Shown here one piece after another: positions 60,649-64,000 of a DNA stretch of 64,000 nt (within the stretch, counting starts at the first letter, position 1; each line of letters begins with the position of its first letter). Below the pieces are notes generated by a model. The model was not told the origin of the DNA. It made no database searches and worked only from the letters and a program-made list of their open reading frames with translations. The stretch covers positions 1 to 64,000 of the forward strand of contig JAUKTV010000032.1 in NCBI GenBank assembly GCA_030549205.1. The letters are read 5' to 3'. Position numbers and translations under genes: made by a program. This DNA comes from Apiosordaria backusii. Its lineage: Eukaryota > Ascomycota > Sordariomycetes > Sordariales > Lasiosphaeriaceae.

Positions 60649-61935
60649 ATGCATTCCAAGTTGTTGGTATTGGGCGCGTTGCCCATACTCGCCTTTGCAC
60701 GAGCATATCCTCCTCTGCTCAGAGGCCGCACAGCTGGCGGCCATACAGATGGCGGCTACACAGATGGCGGTTACGTCGAGACTCCCGTGAAGACCTGTGA
60801 GGATATTGAGCAGCAGACCTGTGGAGATGGGTGCGTCCCCGTGGACTATACGTGCTGCCCGACCCAAGAAGGTGCTTGTGCTCCCGGCTTTGAGTGCCAG
60901 TTGGGAGATAATGACGAGTACGGGTGCTGCCCCGAAGGTGAGGAATGTGTGGGCGACGGCGGCGCTATCACCACCTCCTTTTCTGCCCCGCTTCCCACCT
61001 CGACTGCTCCTGCCTACGAGGAAGAGCCGACTCCGACCGATGACGTCGAGCAACCCACTTCGACTGACGAGGTCGAGGAGCCCACTCCCACCGACAAGGT
61101 TGAAGAGCCCTCTCCCACCGATGAAATCGAAGAGCCCCCCATCACCACTGAGCCCACCACAACAGGCCCGGTAGAGGAGACCGAGCCCACCAGCACTGAA
61201 CCCGCCCAAGAGCCCGAGCCAACTGTCATCTCCACCCCCGTCGACTCTGACCTCCCCACCACAACAGCAACAGACTCCTTCGAGCTTACCCTCACCACCA
61301 CCCAAGAGCCAGACACCACAGCCACCTCCGAGCCCACAGCCACAGGAACCGTCAGCGAACCCGAAATAACCGGCACTCCCATTGATATCTCCACCACCAC
61401 CTATTCCTTTTCCTCCTCCAACACCCTGATCGCCCCCCCAGTCTCCTACACCATCTCCACAATCTACACAACCACAACCCGCACCATCACCTCCTGCCCC
61501 CCAACCATCACCGTCCCCTGCAACGCCGGCGAAGGCGGCTCAGTGGTAATCATCACCCAAACCATCGCCGTCTCAACCACCATCTGCCCTGTCACCACAA
61601 CCACTACCCCCACCAACACCCACAAACAACCCATCCTCCCCCCCGTCAAACCAACCTACGGCTGCTCCCAGGGCATCGGCAACCACTGCCCCCGTCCAAC
61701 TACCTCCCCAGTCAACACCAAAACAACCTCCCCTCATCAACCATGGGGCACCGCACCGGCCGGATACACGGGCATCTTCACCGGCCAGCTTCCCACAACC
61801 GCCAGTGTCAGCACCTCTGCCACCACCACTTCCCGGGTACCCGTCACTGCTGGGGCTGCTGGCAAGGGAGTCCAGGGAGCGAGCTGGGTAGGAGGAGTCG
61901 TGGCGGGCTTTGCTGTTCTGGGCTGGGTTTTCTAA
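60649..61935 (+). CDS. GPI-anchored cysteine-rich, Ser/Thr-rich cell-wall protein
   Basis: A single exon encodes 428 residues. The signal peptide covers about residues 1-19. A short GGY/HTD repeat (about 30-42) precedes a compact cysteine-rich domain (about 50-102) with CGDGCVP, YTCCP and GCCPEGEEC, a fold seen in fungal wall and GPI proteins. Next come four copies of a nine-residue Glu-Pro-Thr-Asp unit (61,018-61,130), and a long Ser/Thr/Pro-rich stalk suited to O-mannosylation. The protein ends with a small-residue site and the hydrophobic tail WVGGVVAGFAVLGWVF, a GPI-attachment signal. It is probably held in the plasma membrane or wall. No enzymatic activity is suggested. Confidence 0.83.
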   Translation: MHSKLLVLGALPILAFARAYPPLLRGRTAGGHTDGGYTDGGYVETPVKTCEDIEQQTCGDGCVPVDYTCCPTQEGACAPGFECQLGDNDEYGCCPEGEECVGDGGAITTSFSAPLPTSTAPAYEEEPTPTDDVEQPTSTDEVEEPTPTDKVEEPSPTDEIEEPPITTEPTTTGPVEETEPTSTEPAQEPEPTVISTPVDSDLPTTTATDSFELTLTTTQEPDTTATSEPTATGTVSEPEITGTPIDISTTTYSFSSSNTLIAPPVSYTISTIYTTTTRTITSCPPTITVPCNAGEGGSVVIITQTIAVSTTICPVTTTTTPTNTHKQPILPPVKPTYGCSQGIGNHCPRPTTSPVNTKTTSPHQPWGTAPAGYTGIFTGQLPTTASVSTSATTTSRVPVTAGAAGKGVQGASWVGGVVAGFAVLGWVF

Positions 61936-62602
61936 ATACCTGGTAGACAGCGAGGAGTCAGGTGAGGTGTAATTGTGAAAGAGGATGGGTGATAGAGGCG
62001 GATGGTTGTGCTTGGAGGATACTGAAATAGCACGAGATAATTACTTATGGTGCAATTAATAAGACCGAACATTACATGGACTTGACGTTACGCTTTGTCT
62101 CACTCATCTGGAATTGAACTTGATCCTTGTCCGCTGTCGCAATTTCAACACGACCATCAAGCTGGCTGAATATGTTCATGTTGTTCTCCGACAGGATGCT
62201 GTGAATACTTTCGGCCCAAGAGCTCGGTATATCGAGTTTGTTGCTAAATCTGACGTCCTGTTTTCTCGTTTAGAGTGCTTGCTCTCACAGAAACGCAACG
62301 TGGCAACGACAAACTTCCGACATCAGATCAGTCAAACCAACAGTCTTCATCACTCGAGAATGCCAACCGAGGATCTCTTCCCCTTGTCGCCACCTCTGGG
62401 ATGGCGATCAAAGTGAAAAGAAGACGACGAAGGCACCAGGCCTTCTCAAGAAAGCTGCAGATGAAGGCCAAAGCCACCAAGGATGACCAAAGCACCCAAA
62501 CCCCAGGGCCGACGGCCATCGAAAGAAAACCCGAGATGGATAGCCCCCAGAACCAACATCAAGCAATGTAGGAGCCAACTCGGGCAATCCCCAAAGACCC
62601 GA

Positions 62603-62682
62603 GATGGACAAACCCCCAGATGAACAGACCCCCAGATGGACAGACCCCCAGATGGACAGACCCCCAGATGCACAGACCCAAC
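62603..62682. repeat. 16-bp minisatellite, four full copies and a partial fifth
   Basis: The unit GATGGACAGACCCCCA repeats head to tail at 62603, 62619, 62635 and 62651 with one or two changes per copy, and decays into a fifth copy from 62,667. A diverged related unit is seen near 62,530. Sixteen bases is not a multiple of three, so the reading frame rotates and a coding role is unlikely. Confidence 0.85.
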
Positions 62683-63291
62683 CCCCGAAGCCAACACCCG
62701 TCAAAATGAAAGCAGACCCAGACTGTCCCCCAGAACGAACAATGAAATCTAGACATTGGGCTTTAGGGAACCGTTACAGCCCCCCGCCCTTTAAGGTGTC
62801 TCCCTTTTACTCAAGGAGCTCACCCTCCAAGAGCGGTCGCCACCTTGGTACCTACTCAACCGCAGTCTCCGGCCAACGGGAATACCAGGTCCCACCCCTC
62901 GAACTCAGTACTGTCTCCCATAGCCGGAGGCATAGCCCGTGACCCAGCGCTGCAGGCCGAGCCACAGACCAGAGGCCTGCAACCCAGCCCCCGCTGCAGC
63001 TATCTACCTAGGCAAACAACTGCAGCAGGTGAGAGCTCCCTGATTAGCCGTCTTCTGGAAACACCCACTCCAACCACCGCTCAAAGAGCGTAGAAGCAGG
63101 CCCCAAGAAGTATGCACACATGACCAACTTGTTGTGCTGCGTCTTCAAAAGCCAGGAAATGTTTTCGCAAACACCTTCTGGATCTGTAAATCAACTAGTT
63201 AGCATGTGTCAACCAGTGGGAATTGTGCCATGAGCAATGAGAAGGGCGCCTCGCAGACAACAGTGAAGGGGTTTTGGTAGGCCGAAGAGGC

Positions 63292-63425
63292 GTTCCAAGC
63301 CGCCGTCGAGGGTGTTGACCAAGAATTGGGTATGTGTTCCAGGTCACCATCGAGGTGTTAACGAAGAGCTGGTGACGCGTTGCAGGTTGCCATCGACGTG
63401 TTGACCAAGTATGGTGGGGTGTAAG
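63292..63425. repeat. Diverged tandem repeat of about 44 bp, three copies
   Basis: Copies starting near 63,296, 63,340 and 63,383 share a GCCATCGA-GGTGTTGACCAAG core with several substitutions each. The frame is interrupted, so it is most likely non-coding. Confidence 0.55.
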
Positions 63426-63460
63426 GGGGATGCGAAGTAGGGCAAAAGAAAAACACATAC

Positions 63461-63590
63461 TCTTCGGCACTTCGTAAAGGATCCCGGAGTATCGCTTCAA
63501 CAAAAAAGTCAATAGTTCACCGACCAAACCAGCGAAAACAAAGCCAAGAAGCGTTTTTACGAGCATGCGCCCGAAACGAGAAAGAGACAT
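63461..63590 (-). other. Possible first exon of a small membrane protein
   Basis: From an ATG at 63,590 the minus strand encodes a basic N-terminus (MSLSRFGRML) and a hydrophobic segment long enough to span a membrane, then a GTATGT donor-like site at 63,460. A possible acceptor at 63,369 would be followed at once by a stop codon. No family is recognised. This could be chance. Confidence 0.2.
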
Positions 63591-64000
63591 TGTTCTGAGA
63601 TGATGGAGGTATTTAAAAGAAGCGTTCTGCATCATGAAGATGACGTGTGGTTCGAGTAGAACTGAAGAAGGTGCGCATTCACACCTCGTCGTTGTCATGA
63701 CGGCCTTTACCGGTGAACAGGTCAAGCAGGAGCAAGTGCCGTTCAGCAGTCTCCTTCAATTTCAAGTTCTTCGATGTTGAACTCCAGCTGACCCGACTTC
63801 CACATTTTGCAACACCGACTGGACAGAGTGGCTCCATCGGCTGCTCTGTCACATCATTCGCCCGTAACCAGAACAACTTCATCAAACTACTGTTGATGGA
63901 AGGCGATCAGATCGGGAAAGAACTTCGGAACTGGGTTGGCTCCGTGATGGGTCCATGTTCAGCTCGGTCATGGGGATTTTGACAGAAAGAGGCAGCGCGG

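Larger units (their letters stand above)
61936..64000. other. Right-end region with minisatellites, no convincing gene
   Basis: Apart from two short tandem repeats and one doubtful small ORF, all listed separately, I see no gene. Frames around 62.3-63.1 kb are proline-rich and owe their openness to the minisatellite. The minus strand at 63.6-63.9 kb has short open pieces in several frames that could be exons of a gene cut by the window edge, but none shows a family feature. Confidence 0.4.

Noticed and set aside
1..64000. CRISPR arrays, rRNA genes or bacterial-type operons
   Set aside because: None was seen. Introns, RIP and gene content are those of a fungal nuclear chromosome.

Overview
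The window reads as chromosomal DNA of a filamentous ascomycete, most likely a Sordariomycete. Protein genes carry short introns (about 48-90 bp, GT...AG, many with a CTAAC-type branch site). An AT-rich block shows the pure-transition decay left by repeat-induced point mutation (RIP). The gene set is typical: HET and NACHT/NB-ARC receptors, a highly reducing polyketide synthase, APC1, VPS41 and GPI-anchored wall proteins. The species cannot be named from the sequence alone.

Layout. 1-10,118 is a RIP-degraded island: an unidentified AT-rich block (1-2345), a short unmutated island (2346-2766), and one complete Ty1/copia-type LTR retrotransposon (2772-10,113). The element has two 205-bp LTRs and a TAAAT target duplication. 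It ends 33 bp beyond the stop codon of an apparently intact HET-NB-ARC gene (10,152-13,790, minus). After 2 kb of non-coding DNA with a striking set of inverted repeats comes a highly reducing PKS (15,803-23,246, plus) broken by four frameshifts and two in-frame stops. The core block follows: APC1 (minus), VPS41 (plus, divergent from APC1), a GST-like protein (minus) and an intron-containing tRNA-Ala(AGC).

37.7-48.8 kb holds a small secreted protein and then two divergent metabolic pairs. A DszC/SfnC-like flavin monooxygenase faces an SfnG-type dimethylsulfone monooxygenase, and their shared promoter contains a perfect CYS3/MetR-type site. A sugar-porter permease faces a GH13 alpha-glucosidase. 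These look like an organosulfur-scavenging module and a maltose-utilisation module. 49.1-55.3 kb is a second NLR-like gene (NACHT plus more than twenty ankyrin repeats) disrupted by four frameshifts. The last genes are an SGNH hydrolase with a C-terminal FN3-like domain, a secreted jacalin/aerolysin-like/LysM protein, and a GPI-anchored cysteine-rich wall protein. The right end holds two minisatellites and no convincing gene.

Main theme: house-keeping genes (APC1, VPS41) and metabolic genes are intact, while two accessory genes (PKS, NACHT-ankyrin) are broken many times. The strongest candidates for something new are the divergent sulfone monooxygenase pair with its sulfur-control site, the jacalin/pore-forming-like/LysM architecture, and the paired identical palindromes near 14.45 kb. 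All coordinates, splice sites and alignments were read by eye from the sequence; no database search was possible.
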